64,000 nt of DNA. Source: Caballeronia sp. SBC1 (GTDB lineage: Bacteria > Pseudomonadota > Gammaproteobacteria > Burkholderiales > Burkholderiaceae). The position numbers and the translations under genes are program-made. Under the pieces are notes generated by a model. It saw only the letters and a program-made list of their open reading frames with translations, was not told the origin of the DNA and did no database searches. This document shows, one piece after another, positions 22,435 to 32,044 of the stretch. Location of the stretch: the NCBI RefSeq assembly GCF_011493005.1, contig NZ_CP049156.1, positions 1,364,001-1,428,000 of the forward strand, written 5' to 3'. The first letter of the stretch is position 1, and every line of letters starts with the position of its first letter.

Positions 22435-25138
22435 CCGGAGCGTTCGACGCCAGCTCATGTAGTTCGTAGAGCAGATCGAGTGCATCGCGTGGGCGCAATT
22501 CGTTCGGATCGATTGCCCGGAGCCGGTCAAGCGCGGGGTGCGATTGTGCTTCGACCGGTTCATCATGTTGGTAGGCGTCAGCTATTTCCACCACAGGCGC
22601 TGCGAACAGATCGAATTGCGGCGACGGCTGGCCGATCGACTGCTGCTCAAGATGCGCCAGATGTTTCCTTGCAGCCTTGATGACAGCCGGCGGTACACCT
22701 GCCAGTTGCGCGACCTGCAAGCCATAGCTCTGGTTCGCCGGACCTTCGTTTACCGCGTGCAGGAACACGATGCCGTGATCGTGTTCGACCGCCGACAAAT
22801 GCACGTTTGCTGCCTGAGCGAACTCGGCCGGTAACTGCGTCAGTTCGAAATAATGCGTGGCGAACAGCGTATGGCAGCCGTTATGCGACAGCAGATGGCG
22901 CGCGATGGCCCATGCGAGCGCGAGGCCGTCGAAGGTGGACGTACCGCGGCCGATCTCGTCCATCAGCACCAGGCTTGACGGTGTGGCGTCGTTGAGAATG
23001 GCCGCCGCTTCCGTCATTTCGACCATGAACGTGGAACGACCGCCGGCGAGGTCGTCAGCGGCGCCGATGCGCGTGAAGATCCGGTCGATCGAGCCAAAGC
23101 GCGCGCGTTTCGCGGGCACATAGCTGCCCACATAAGCGAGTAGTGCGATCAATGCGGTCTGTCGCATGAACGTTGACTTACCGCCCATGTTTGGCCCGGT
23201 GATCAGCAGCAGCTTGCGCTCGCTATTCAGGGAGCAGTCGTTCGCGATGAATTGCTCGACCTGTGCTTCCACCACTGGATGCCGCCCTTGCTCAATATCG
23301 ATACCGGCGTCGCCCGCGAACTCCGGCGCGATCCAGTCGAGCGCGAGCGCCCGTTCTGCGAACGCGCCAAGCAGGTCGAGCTCAGCGAGCGCAGCCGCTA
23401 CGCGCTGGCAGTCACCAATGTGCGGCAACAGCGTTTGCAGCAGCGCGTCGTAGAGCAAACGCTCGCGGGCTAGTGCGCGATCCTGCGCGGACAGCGCCTT
23501 GTCTTCGAAGGTCTTCAACTCCGGTGTGATGTATCGCTCGGCGTTTTTCAGTGTCTGGCGACGCCGGTAGTCATCTGGAACCTTGTCCGTCTGGCCGCGC
23601 GTGACTTCGATATAAAAGCCATGCACCTTGTTGTACTCGACCCGCAGGTTCGTAATGCCCGTACGCGTGCGTTCACGCGTTTCCAGGTCGATCAGGAACT
23701 GGTCGCAGTTCTCGGAGATGTCGCGAAGCTCATCGAGGTCGGCGTCGTAACCGCGTGCGATCACACCACCGTCACGGATCAGCGCCGCGGGTTCGGGCGC
23801 GATTGCGCGGCTCAGGAGCGCGAGGCATTCGGGCGGTGGCTCGAGCGATAGATCGATACGTTCAAGCGATACCGCATTCATCTTGACGGCGTCAAGCCGT
23901 TCGCGCAGTTGGGGGAGTGCAGCGAAGGTATCGCGCAGGCTGGAGAGATCGCGCGGCCGGGCCGACAGCAGCGCCAGCCGTCCCGTAATCCGTTCAATAT
24001 CAGAAATCTGCCGCAACGCTGCGCGCAAACCATCCAGGCTCGCGGCTGCGGGTGCGTCGAGCAATGCGCCAATTGCACGTTGCCGGCTTTGCGCGATGGT
24101 GAAGTCGCGCGGCGGATGATGCAGCCAGTGCCGCAGCAGACGGCTGCCCATGGTCGTGCAGCAGGTGTCCAGCAGTGAGCACAAGGTGGGAGATTCCGTG
24201 CCGCGCAGGGTCTCGGTCAGTTCGAGATTGCGTCGCGTGGCCGGGTCGAGGCCGATGTACTCGGATTCGTACTCTACTTTCAGGCTGCGTACGTGCCGCA
24301 GTTGCTGGCCCTGGGTGGCGGCTGCGTACAGCAGCAGCGCACCCGCGGCGCCGCACGCGCAGGTCAGCGAGTGCGCACCGAAGCCGTCAAGGCTGGCGAC
24401 ATCGAGTTGCTCGCGCAGACGTTGCGTGCCCGAGTCGATATCGAAATGCCACGCGGGCGCCCGCGTCGTCGCCCCTATGTTCGGCACTTCGAACGGCGCG
24501 TTGGTCGTAGAAAACGAGTCGGCTATCAGCGTTTCCGCCGGGCGAATGCGTTCAAGCGCCGCGCTCAATTGATCGGGCGCGACTTCGGCGAGGCGCAATG
24601 CGCCACTCGCCAGGTTCAGCCACGCGAGGCCGACGCTCGTGACCACGCCGCGGCGATTATGTGCCGGGCAGAGGGCGAGCAGGAAGACGTCGTTTTTGTC
24701 CGAGAGAAGCGCTGCATCAGTCAGCGTTCCGGGCGTGACTACGCGCACGACCTTGCGCTCGACCGGTCCTTTCGATGTTGCCGGGTCGCCGATCTGCTCG
24801 CAAATAGCGACGGATTCGCCAAATTTTACGAGCTTCGCCAGATATTGCTCGCACGAATGATGGGGGATGCCGGCCATCTTGATCGGGTTTCCGCCTGACG
24901 CCCCGCGTTGTGTGAGCGTGAGGTCGAGCAGGCGCGAAGCTTTGACGGCGTCGTCGAAGAATAGCTCATAGAAATCGCCCATCCGGTAGAACACGAGCGT
25001 GCCGGGGTGCTCCGCTTTGATTCGGAGGTACTGCTGCATCATGGGAGTGTGATGCGACAGATCGACGGCGCCGCCGGGTTCTTGCGCGGCGGGGCTCGGA
25101 TCTTGAGCGGTAGACGAAACGGAGATATGCGTAGCCAT
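22421..25138 (-). CDS. mutS: DNA mismatch repair protein MutS
   Basis: MutS recognises base mismatches and small loops and recruits MutL. The mismatch-reading Phe-x-Glu motif is in [11 protein letters not shown] near residue 55. The ATPase domain has Walker [10 protein letters not shown], Walker [17 protein letters not shown] and the later [11 protein letters not shown]. The ATG at 25138 gives 905 residues. A GTG at 25174 would add 12 residues and is less likely because family homology starts after the ATG. The upstream region is where the accessory islet was inserted. Confidence 0.98.
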   Translation of the reverse strand: MATHISVSSTAQDPSPAAQEPGGAVDLSHHTPMMQQYLRIKAEHPGTLVFYRMGDFYELFFDDAVKASRLLDLTLTQRGASGGNPIKMAGIPHHSCEQYLAKLVKFGESVAICEQIGDPATSKGPVERKVVRVVTPGTLTDAALLSDKNDVFLLALCPAHNRRGVVTSVGLAWLNLASGALRLAEVAPDQLSAALERIRPAETLIADSFSTTNAPFEVPNIGATTRAPAWHFDIDSGTQRLREQLDVASLDGFGAHSLTCACGAAGALLLYAAATQGQQLRHVRSLKVEYESEYIGLDPATRRNLELTETLRGTESPTLCSLLDTCCTTMGSRLLRHWLHHPPRDFTIAQSRQRAIGALLDAPAAASLDGLRAALRQISDIERITGRLALLSARPRDLSSLRDTFAALPQLRERLDAVKMNAVSLERIDLSLEPPPECLALLSRAIAPEPAALIRDGGVIARGYDADLDELRDISENCDQFLIDLETRERTRTGITNLRVEYNKVHGFYIEVTRGQTDKVPDDYRRRQTLKNAERYITPELKTFEDKALSAQDRALARERLLYDALLQTLLPHIGDCQRVAAALAELDLLGAFAERALALDWIAPEFAGDAGIDIEQGRHPVVEAQVEQFIANDCSLNSERKLLLITGPNMGGKSTFMRQTALIALLAYVGSYVPAKRARFGSIDRIFTRIGAADDLAGGRSTFMVEMTEAAAILNDATPSSLVLMDEIGRGTSTFDGLALAWAIARHLLSHNGCHTLFATHYFELTQLPAEFAQAANVHLSAVEHDHGIVFLHAVNEGPANQSYGLQVAQLAGVPPAVIKAARKHLAHLEQQSIGQPSPQFDLFAAPVVEIADAYQHDEPVEAQSHPALDRLRAIDPNELRPRDALDLLYELHELASNAPDASR

Positions 25139-25295
25139 CTTGCGTGCTTGAATGTGCGAAAGTCCTAAGGGCACGAGTGTACCGCGTCGGCTGGTTGCGG
25201 GAATGTCGGCCGAATGGCTAACGCGGGGTAGGATATTTCCAGGAAGGCGGTCAATACGCGGCCAATACGGGAATCATCACAAAACGGCGCCTGTA

Positions 25296-25330
25296 AAGTA
25301 AAACCGCCGGATGTCCCGGCGGTTTTACTT
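25296..25330 (-). terminator. terminator associated with the DUF883 relic
   Basis: Arms AAGTAAAACCGCCGG and CCGGCGGTTTTACTT pair perfectly over 15 bp around the loop ATGTC. It lies just after the relic DUF883 stop codon, in the same relative place as the terminator at 26894-26931 after the intact gene. It should insulate mutS from the HEPN operon. Confidence 0.9.
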
Positions 25331-25355
25331 CTTCGGGAATCTCATGCAAGACCAA

Positions 25356-25430
25356 TCATGAACGCCCAGCCAGGAATTCGACCAGCAGGGCGGATCCTCT
25401 GGCAGCGCCGAGGATCGTCGAAAGGGTGGC
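25356..25430 (-). pseudogene. truncated DUF883 3' end (duplicate)
   Basis: Read on the minus strand this segment encodes LGAARGSALLVEFLAGRS and a TGA stop at 25356-25358. The intact DUF883 gene at 26955 ends in LGAVAGLALLVGFLAGRS. The nucleotide match continues past the stop codon (GAATCTCA-GCAAGACC in both copies). Only the C-terminal membrane anchor is left; the helical N-terminal part is absent. This is a remnant of a second DUF883 gene or a partial duplication formed when the islet entered. Confidence 0.8.
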
Positions 25431-25442
25431 TCATGCCAAAGG

Positions 25443-25826
25443 TCACATTACCCTCTGTACTATCGCTTCGGCGCCAACTGTCGCAGCCGTTGCGAGCGCG
25501 AGGCTTACCTCGGAATGAATCAGATAGTCAGCTTTCACGCGGGCATCGATCAATGGACGGAGATTTTTACTGAGCGCCTGGGAGACAAAGTAGTTGTCGG
25601 TTTGTTTGCTGCATGTTGGATTTGCCAACTGAGCGAGCAACTGCTGATGGCGTCCCCGCGCGGTGCCCACCGATCCTGGCGCGGAAAGGGCATTGTGAAA
25701 CGCGTTGGCAGCGTGAAATGCGCCGTAGTACGCGCGACTGCATACCGCGCGATACCGCGGCTCGCCCACAGCCTGCTTCAGCAAGTCAACAGCGCAGTCA
25801 ACCAGCTCTCGGGGCGTGGAACTCAC
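25443..25826 (-). CDS. HEPN-domain protein
   Basis: A 127-residue all-helical protein. Two hallmarks of HEPN domains are visible: CSRAYYGAFHAANAF near residues 29-43, and ARVKADYLIHSE near 94-105. Many HEPN proteins are RNases acting as toxins in toxin-antitoxin or defence systems, usually through an R-x4-6-H motif; RAYYGAFH has six residues between R and H, but whether it is catalytic is not certain. The start is GTG at 25826, and its G is the last base of the TAG stop of the preceding gene (TAGTG), so translation is coupled. No nucleotidyltransferase (MNT) partner is present. The function is inferred, not shown. Confidence 0.75.
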   Translation of the reverse strand: MSSTPRELVDCAVDLLKQAVGEPRYRAVCSRAYYGAFHAANAFHNALSAPGSVGTARGRHQQLLAQLANPTCSKQTDNYFVSQALSKNLRPLIDARVKADYLIHSEVSLALATAATVGAEAIVQRVM

Positions 25827-26589
25827 TATGCCACCGCTTCAAAGACGACGTCGAATGCAACGTTCTTGTTGATCCCCGCTTTATCTTCTGCTCTCGCCAG
25901 TTCCACGTTCATGTCGAACGCTTTTTCGGCCCCCACGGGTACCGCAAGAGAGTAAGTGACGCCGCTAAAAAAATCGTCCGCCGACGTTACGAGCACTGAC
26001 GCGTTCGGCCGGATTTGATAGCGCCGAAGGACCACACCTGCCACGTCGAGTTGCCGCCCGATCTGTTGGTCCGAAATTCCGGCGTGACGAAGAATGGCGT
26101 CGGCCTTCATGATTTCGCGGACTTGATTCTCATCCCATTTGATGCGCATTTCTCTAGCCCTCTCGATAAACGAGGCTGCTTGCCCAATTGCGCCGGCTTT
26201 GTAGCCGTCCTCGAGCAGCAGTGTGAAGTAACCTGTTGCTGGATGTCCAATAGCCGCGTAAAGGCTCTGGGCAGCAGAAAACAGGCCAGATTCAAGCGGT
26301 TTCTCATCCAGTTTTCGCGGTTCGAACCGGAGTTTCCCAGTCGAACGCTGTTCGCAAATGCGGCTTCAGTCCCTGCCACGTCTCCAGCGAGACTCTTCCA
26401 TGCGCCGGCTGTTTCCCAGGCGGCGCACGCGTCCACCTTCATTAGCGAATCAATTTCGTTCCTGATCTCCCGCCACTCACGCACGAGAGGCGTTAATTGC
26501 GATGAGTTGAAGTAGTGCGAAGTTGTTGCCTGTAGCGCGTTAATCCGGTCAAGAATTTGCGCTGTCTTTGGTTGAGCTATCGCTTTCAT
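25826..26589 (-). pseudogene. frameshifted TPR-like gene coupled to HEPN
   Basis: One protein of about 254 residues can be read only if a frame change between about 26240 and 26365 is allowed. The 5' part (from ATG 26589, with AGGA upstream) reads MKAIAQPKTAQILDRINALQ and contains a TPR-like segment WKSLAGDVAGTEAAFANSV. The other frame, open from 26365, carries SLYAAIGHPATGYFTLLLED, KAGAIGQAASFIERAREM and the C-terminal half from MRIKWDEN at 26149 to the TAG at 25826. The product may be the antitoxin or regulatory partner of the HEPN protein. I do not recognise the family. Programmed frameshifting or a sequence error are alternatives to decay. Confidence 0.65.
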
Positions 26590-26678
26590 TAGTCCTACTG
26601 TGCTGACGTCAGGAGCGTACGCTTGTTGGGGATTCTTCGCCTGTCAAACTCGGACGCGTGAAGAAATAAATTTTTTAC

Positions 26679-26893
26679 TTAACCATGCAAGTTGTTGTTG
26701 ACAGCTTCTACGGACCGTCCGGCCAGGTATTGGGCGTGTTGAAAAGCGTTGCAGACTTGTGATCGTTCGTACGCGGAAGTGCCAAGACCTAAGCCTACCG
26801 CGTTGGCTCCACGCAGTAACCCTGACCGGACGGCTAACGCCGAACCGGACGCAATTTTTAGTCGCGCGTGCAGATGATAGAAAGCGTGCGTCC
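26679..26893 (-). pseudogene. possible gene remnant, unknown family
   Basis: The minus strand is open from the DUF883 terminator to a TAA at 26679 and reads with good coding composition, for example GANAVGLGLGTSAYERSQ and FQHAQYLAGRSVEAVNNN. No ATG lies inside the coherent part; an open start exists only in the terminator hairpin. It may be the 3' piece of a gene brought in with, or cut by, the islet. I do not recognise it, and the remainder of the 26590-26954 gap shows only AT-rich sequence before the frameshifted gene. Confidence 0.25.
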
Positions 26894-26931
26894 AAAAACC
26901 AAAACGCCGGCATGCCGGCGTTTTGGTTTTT
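26894..26931 (-). terminator. terminator of the DUF883 gene
   Basis: A near-perfect palindrome with 18-base arms, AAAAACCAAAACGCCGGC and its complement around AT, ending in a T run on the minus strand. It lies 24 bp after the DUF883 stop. Confidence 0.9.
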
Positions 26932-26954
26932 GCTCGAATCTCACGCAAGACCGA

Positions 26955-27323
26955 TCAGGATCGTCCCGCCAGAAATCCGACCAGCAACGCGAGTCCTGCC
27001 ACCGCGCCAAGCGTATGCCACGGCTTGTCGTGTACGAATTCATCGGCGTAACCGGCGGCGTCGTTCAGCCGTCCTGCAATGGCGGAGGACGAACCGTCGA
27101 ACTGGGCGCGCGCCGCCTTCAACTTGGCTTGCAAGTCTTTGCGCAGCTTGTCGACATCGATGTCCTTCGCATCGCGGATTGAACTGTCGAGGTCGTCGAG
27201 CAGGCCGCGCAACTGCGTGCTCGCGGTATCAACCGCGTCACTTGCGCCCTGAACCGCGCGATGGCCCACTTTGGCCGCGCCATTGATGTTGCTATCGAGT
27301 GTGGAACGTGTGAACAGACCCAT
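26955..27323 (-). CDS. DUF883 family (ElaB/YqjD-like) membrane-anchored protein
   Basis: A 122-residue protein. The start is fixed by AAGGAG before the ATG at 27323, although the frame is open to 27506. The N-terminal 85 residues are helical and charged (LDDLDSSIRDAKDIDVDKLR), and the C-terminus carries the family's single membrane helix with Gly-rich GAVAGLALLVGFLAGRS. E. coli ElaB and YqjD are tail-anchored and bind ribosomes in stationary phase. A truncated second copy of the 3' end lies at 25356-25430. Confidence 0.88.
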   Translation of the reverse strand: MGLFTRSTLDSNINGAAKVGHRAVQGASDAVDTASTQLRGLLDDLDSSIRDAKDIDVDKLRKDLQAKLKAARAQFDGSSSAIAGRLNDAAGYADEFVHDKPWHTLGAVAGLALLVGFLAGRS

Positions 27324-27441
27324 TTGCAGCTCCTTTGACGTGTCGTTTGTTTGCTTTAAATCGCCCACTCCGCGGAGGGTGCGACTTCTTTCCGGCCGAA
27401 CAAAGCATGCAGCAGATTTCGTTCCCGCACTCTGATCGCCG

Positions 27442-28740
27442 TCACTCTTGAACCAATGCGCCCAGATCCACCGTCCGCTCATTGCGTGCATGGCGCCGCA
27501 TGGCAAGCCACATCATCAGGCAGATAAACACGCCGAACACCACGATAATCCATTCCACAGGCAGGTTGGTCGTCAGCAGAAGCGCGTACGCGCCGAGCAT
27601 CGATAAAACGGCAAGATTCTGGTTGAAATTCTGAACTGCTATGGATGCCCCGGCGGACAGCAGCGTCGCACCGCGATGCTGCAGAATGGAATTCATCGGC
27701 ACGATGAAAAAGCCCGACAGCGCGCCCAGCAGAATCATCAGCGGATACGCGCCCAAAATATAGAGCGGCGCGAACAGCGGGCCGATATGCACGCCGGAAC
27801 CCACCGGAAACAGATCCTTGTTGTAGAACGCCATGCCGACGGCCACAGCACCGGTCACCACGCCGATCGGCAGGACCTTGAGCGAGCTGCGCAACGGCAC
27901 CCACGCGGCGGCGGCACTCGCGCCGATCGCAATACCGAGCCCCGTCACGCCCTGCAGCACCGCCGCTTTCGATAATGACAAGCCCAGGTTCGCCGCCGCC
28001 CATTTGAGCACCAACAGTTGCAGCGTGACCGCCGCACCCCACAGCAAGGTCGTGACCCACAATGCGATCTGCGCCAGCTTGTCGCCCCATAACACCTTGA
28101 ATGCATGGATGAAATCGCCGACGAGCTTCGACGGTTCCTTCAGCCGGTTAGGGTATCGCGCGCCGGTATCCGGAATCCCGATATTGATCACCGCGGCCGC
28201 CGCATAAACGATCATGACGGCAAACATGGCTGCGTCGGCGGCGGAGCGGATCAGGACCCAATGCGCGCCGCTAACAAAGTGCTGAACGTACTGGCTGACC
28301 AGCGCACCGCCGATTACGGTGCCGAGAATTGTCGATCCGACTGTTGCCGACTCAAGCCACGCATTGGCCGGGATGAGCTTTTCGGGCGGCAAAAGCTCAG
28401 TGAGGATGCCGTATTTCGCCGGGGAATACGCTGCGGCGCCAAGACCGACCACGCCGTAAGCGATCATGGGGTGCACGCCAAAAATCATCAGCGCGCAGCC
28501 GCCGGCCTTTAGCGCGTTGGAGACGAACATGACGTAGCGTTTCTGGATGGAATCAGCGAATGCACCCACGAACGGCGCGAGCAGCACGTACGAGACCGTG
28601 AAGAAAATCTGCAACAGCGGCGTGACCCACGACGCGGAATGCATCACCGAAAGCATCGCTATGGCGGCGATCAGCAGCGCGTTGTCGGCGAGCGACGAAA
28701 CGAACTGCGCGGCAATAATCGTATAGAAGCCTTTTTTCAT
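27442..28740 (-). CDS. lplT: MFS transporter, LplT-like lysophospholipid flippase
   Basis: A 432-residue major facilitator with about twelve membrane helices. The sequence FVSSLADNALLIAAIAML at the N-terminus and the SPAKYGILTELLPPEKL segment near residue 120 are characteristic of LplT, which moves lysophospholipids inward across the inner membrane for re-acylation. In enterobacteria it is paired with the acyltransferase Aas; no aas gene is adjacent here. The ATG at 28740 was chosen because an extended reading to 28833 is Pro/Arg-rich and not family-like. Confidence 0.88.
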   Translation of the reverse strand: MKKGFYTIIAAQFVSSLADNALLIAAIAMLSVMHSASWVTPLLQIFFTVSYVLLAPFVGAFADSIQKRYVMFVSNALKAGGCALMIFGVHPMIAYGVVGLGAAAYSPAKYGILTELLPPEKLIPANAWLESATVGSTILGTVIGGALVSQYVQHFVSGAHWVLIRSAADAAMFAVMIVYAAAAVINIGIPDTGARYPNRLKEPSKLVGDFIHAFKVLWGDKLAQIALWVTTLLWGAAVTLQLLVLKWAAANLGLSLSKAAVLQGVTGLGIAIGASAAAAWVPLRSSLKVLPIGVVTGAVAVGMAFYNKDLFPVGSGVHIGPLFAPLYILGAYPLMILLGALSGFFIVPMNSILQHRGATLLSAGASIAVQNFNQNLAVLSMLGAYALLLTTNLPVEWIIVVFGVFICLMMWLAMRRHARNERTVDLGALVQE

Positions 28741-28947
28741 TAGACAGAAAGGAGGGCGGCAGTAAGAGTGGGGATGCCGCGGACGGCGAGCAGGACACTT
28801 TAGCGGAGCCGGCGGCGGCGCGCAGAATCGCACGGGCGAACGTCAGCCTTTCGGACGCTTGCAGCGCGTTTCGGCACGCGTGGAGCAAGACGGCTTCAAA
28901 GCCGCTGCGTACCGACGTTGCGCGTGGGAAACCGCGCGCTCCAAAAC

Positions 28948-28975
28948 AAAAAAGGCGGCCGCAGCCGCCTTTTTC
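28948..28975. terminator. terminator after suhB
   Basis: GGCGGC, loop CGCA, GCCGCC flanked by A6 and T5. It lies just after the suhB stop codon on the minus strand. Confidence 0.8.
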
Positions 28976-28980
28976 AACCG

Positions 28981-29781
28981 TTACGCGCTCTGGCGCGTGG
29001 TGGTGAAGGGATCAAGGATCTTGATCATCTGCGCGTAGACCTTCGGATTGCCCGCTACGATCTCGCTCTTGTGCAGGAAATCCGATTCGCCAGTGTAGTT
29101 ACCCACCAGCCCGCCTGCTTCGGTGATCAGCAAGCTGCCTGCCGCCACGTCCCACGCGCTGATCCCTTGCTCGAAGAACGCATCGAGGCGGCCTGCGGCC
29201 ACATTCGCCAGATCCAGCGCGGCGGCGCCTGGGCGGCGCAAGCCGGCACAGGCTTCAGTCATCTGCGCAAAGAGTTTGCAATACGCGTCAAGGCCCGCGC
29301 CGTCGCGGAACGGGAAACCCGTGCCGACGAGCGCGTCGTTGAGCCGGTCCAGTTTTGCCACGCGAATGCGCCGCTCGTTCAGATAAGCGCCGCTGCCGCG
29401 CGACGCAGTGAACAGGTCGTTGCGGGTAGGGTCGTACACAACCGCTTGCGTGATGATGCCCTTGTGAGCGAGCGCGATGGAGACGCAGTAATACTGGAAA
29501 CCGTGGATGAAGTTGGTCGTGCCGTCGAGCGGATCGATGATCCACTGGAACTCCGAGTCCTTGTCCTGCACGCCCGATTCCTCGGCGAGGATGGAGTGTT
29601 TCGGATAGGCGGTGGTCAGCGTTTCGATGATCGCTGCCTCGGAGGCCTTGTCGACTTCCGTCACGAAGTCGTTATGCTGTTTTTTGCTGACCTGGATGCG
29701 GTCCAGGTCCAGCGACGCGCGGTTGATGATCTGTCCGGCGCGGCGAGCGGCCTTGACAGCAATATTGAGCATCGGATGCAT
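28981..29781 (-). CDS. suhB: Inositol-1-monophosphatase family protein SuhB
   Basis: A 266-residue magnesium-dependent phosphatase. Metal-binding motifs are AEESG near residue 68 and [12 protein letters not shown] near 83, and the C-terminal [15 protein letters not shown] near 212. E. coli SuhB, besides its phosphatase activity, joins the rRNA antitermination complex and helps ribosome assembly. The ATG at 29781 gives the family's exact start [12 protein letters not shown]. It is divergent from trmJ. Confidence 0.95.
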   Translation of the reverse strand: MHPMLNIAVKAARRAGQIINRASLDLDRIQVSKKQHNDFVTEVDKASEAAIIETLTTAYPKHSILAEESGVQDKDSEFQWIIDPLDGTTNFIHGFQYYCVSIALAHKGIITQAVVYDPTRNDLFTASRGSGAYLNERRIRVAKLDRLNDALVGTGFPFRDGAGLDAYCKLFAQMTEACAGLRRPGAAALDLANVAAGRLDAFFEQGISAWDVAAGSLLITEAGGLVGNYTGESDFLHKSEIVAGNPKVYAQMIKILDPFTTTRQSA

Positions 29782-30106
29782 GAAAATAGTCCTTTGGCCG
29801 GCGGCTGTGCTCCACGCACGCGCGTGAAGTCTCAACCCCGAACGGAAAACGGCCCAAACCAGCGGGCAAAACGACGTGTGTCGACGGCAACGAATTGAAG
29901 AAGAGCGGGGCGCGTGCCTTCTTGGAACCTGCAAAAACGCCTGATTACAGCGACTTGCAACAGCGGACACACGCGAACGGCGTATTTTACCCGAGTCGGC
30001 CGCCGGCGCGTCATGCGCAGTCAGCTTATGTGGCCGGAGAGGTCGCCGGATGGACCGCGCGGCGCTACCATGATGTCTCTTTCAACCTTCCTGCAAGCGT
30101 TTCCCC
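29782..30106. other. intergenic region between suhB and trmJ
   Basis: A 325 bp divergent region that should hold both promoters. I saw no hairpin of note, no long repeat and no coding frame with family features. Confidence 0.4.
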
Positions 30107-30922
30107 TTGGACCTGAACTCCTCATCAAACTCCCCGGATCGCCCGGACGACGCTTTTGCGTCGACCCGCTTCGTGCTGGTCGAACCGAGCCATCCTGGAA
30201 ATGTCGGCGCGGCCGCGCGCGCGCTCAAGACGATGGGATTTTCCCGGCTAGTTGTTGTCGCACCGAAAATCGCGTTCGTCACGCGCGAGCCGGAAGCGAT
30301 CGCGATGGCGAGCGGCGCAGACGACGTGCTCGCGTCGGCGCAAGTTGTCGAAACACTCGCCGATGCCCTGACCGGCGTGCATTGGTCGATCGCGTTGACG
30401 GCGCGTTCGCGGGAGTATGGGCCGCCGCAGATGGCGCCGCGCGCCGCGGCGGAGAAGGCCTGCGAGTTTGTGGGGCAAGGGCGCGGCGGGAGTTCGGGCG
30501 CCATCGCGCTTGTATTCGGTAATGAGCGCGTGGGCTTGTCGAATGCCGACGTGGAGCGCTGTAGCGCCCTCGCGCACATTCCGGCGAATCCTGCCTATAG
30601 CTCGTTGAATCTGGCGCAGGCGGTTCAGGTTCTGGCCTACGAGCTGCGGCTGGCGCTACTCAGTCGCGCGAACGCAATTCCAGCCATTCCCGCGACGGCG
30701 AGCCCGATAACGTCTGCCCCAAGCGCGTCCAGTGACGAGATAGAAGGCATGTACACGCATCTGGAACAAGCGCTGGTCGCACTTGATTTCCTCGATCCGG
30801 CCAACCCGAAGAAACTGATGTCGCGGATGCGACGGCTTTTCTCGCGCTCGGGACTGGAGCACGAGGAAGTGAACATCCTGCGGGGTATCGCCAAGCATAT
30901 TCTTCTAAAGATCAAACGATAG
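30107..30922 (+). CDS. trmJ: tRNA (cytidine/uridine-2'-O-)-methyltransferase TrmJ
   Basis: A 271-residue SPOUT-class RNA methyltransferase that modifies the 2'-O of nucleotide 32 in tRNA anticodon loops. Motif 1 is [20 protein letters not shown] near residue 26, motif 2 [12 protein letters not shown] near 133 and motif 3 [14 protein letters not shown] near 160; the C-terminal helical extension is present. No suitable ATG exists; the start is taken as TTG at 30107. It is often next to suhB in proteobacteria, as here. Confidence 0.92.
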   Translation: MDLNSSSNSPDRPDDAFASTRFVLVEPSHPGNVGAAARALKTMGFSRLVVVAPKIAFVTREPEAIAMASGADDVLASAQVVETLADALTGVHWSIALTARSREYGPPQMAPRAAAEKACEFVGQGRGGSSGAIALVFGNERVGLSNADVERCSALAHIPANPAYSSLNLAQAVQVLAYELRLALLSRANAIPAIPATASPITSAPSASSDEIEGMYTHLEQALVALDFLDPANPKKLMSRMRRLFSRSGLEHEEVNILRGIAKHILLKIKR

Positions 30923-31190
30923 GAAGGTCGCGGGCGCTTCAGAGTCGCAGGGAAGCAGTGGTTTTATCCCGTTAGGCAGCAGCGAAGACGAGCCGCGCCG
31001 CCCGCGTTTCGCCGCTCGCGGATTCGTGATCAACGCCAATACCCAACCCTACCCGTTTTGCCAGCGGGGGCATCGCAGCGAATTTCCACGGCTCGTCCTA
31101 CAATCTGCGGAAATCAAACTATTGATTCCCGAATTCGTGCTGAGCCGCGCGTTCGAGAGTCCGCCCCCGGTCATCCACAGAGCCACCGCC

Positions 31191-31979
31191 ATGTTTAATC
31201 GACTCCGCGAAGACATCGCCGCCATCCGCGAGCGCGATCCGGCCGCCCGCAGCGCTTGGGAAGTCGTGACGTGTTATCCGGGCTTTCATGCTGTCGTCCT
31301 GCACCGGATCGCCCACGCTTGCTGGCGCGCGGGCTGGCGCTGGCTCGGGCGGTTTGTCTCGCAGTTCGGGCGATTCATGACGGGCATCGAGATCCATCCC
31401 GGCGCGACGCTTGGACGGCGGGTGTTCATCGATCACGGCATGGGCGTGGTGGTTGGCGAAACGGCGGAAATTGGCGACGACTGCACGATCTATCAAGGCG
31501 TGACGCTTGGTGGCACGTCGCTCGCGCGCGGCGCGAAGCGGCATCCGACGCTTGAGCGCGGCGTGATTGTGGGGGCGGGCGCGAAAGTGCTCGGCGGGTT
31601 CACGGTCGGCGCGGAAGCGAAGATTGGGTCGAACGCGGTGGTGGTGAAGCCGGTTCCGGCGGGCGGGACGGCCGTGGGAAATCCGGCGCGCGTGGTCGTG
31701 CCGGCAGCCGTCAAACCCGCGCAAAAAGGCTCGGGCGTTTTTGAGCGTGCCGCATTCTGTGCGTACGGCATTACGCCGAACGCCGACGATCCGGTGTCGC
31801 TCGCCATCCACGGCCTGATTGATCACGCGTCTACGCAAGCGCATCGGGTGGATGAAATTGTTGCGGCGCTTGAGAAATTGGGCACGCGCATAGATGCGAT
31901 GAGCGGCGTCGAGAATGCCGCGTTCATCGATCTAAAGCGTCTCTCCGATGCAATGAAAGGCGAAGCAGCGCGGCGCTGA
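31191..31979 (+). CDS. cysE: Serine O-acetyltransferase
   Basis: CysE acetylates serine with acetyl-CoA, the first step of cysteine synthesis. The helical N-terminus starts [19 protein letters not shown], and the left-handed beta-helix with hexapeptide repeats follows ([31 protein letters not shown]). The region after about residue 180 is an unusually long tail of some 80 residues ending in a helical segment, where feedback-sensitive C-termini lie in other CysE. ATG 31191 was chosen because homology begins there. Confidence 0.93.
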   Translation: MFNRLREDIAAIRERDPAARSAWEVVTCYPGFHAVVLHRIAHACWRAGWRWLGRFVSQFGRFMTGIEIHPGATLGRRVFIDHGMGVVVGETAEIGDDCTIYQGVTLGGTSLARGAKRHPTLERGVIVGAGAKVLGGFTVGAEAKIGSNAVVVKPVPAGGTAVGNPARVVVPAAVKPAQKGSGVFERAAFCAYGITPNADDPVSLAIHGLIDHASTQAHRVDEIVAALEKLGTRIDAMSGVENAAFIDLKRLSDAMKGEAARR

Positions 31980-32044
31980 AGCGACGGCGGTTTTCCATCA
32001 TCGGGCATTGGCACGATAGCGTGCAAGAAACAGCCCGTTGGAGT

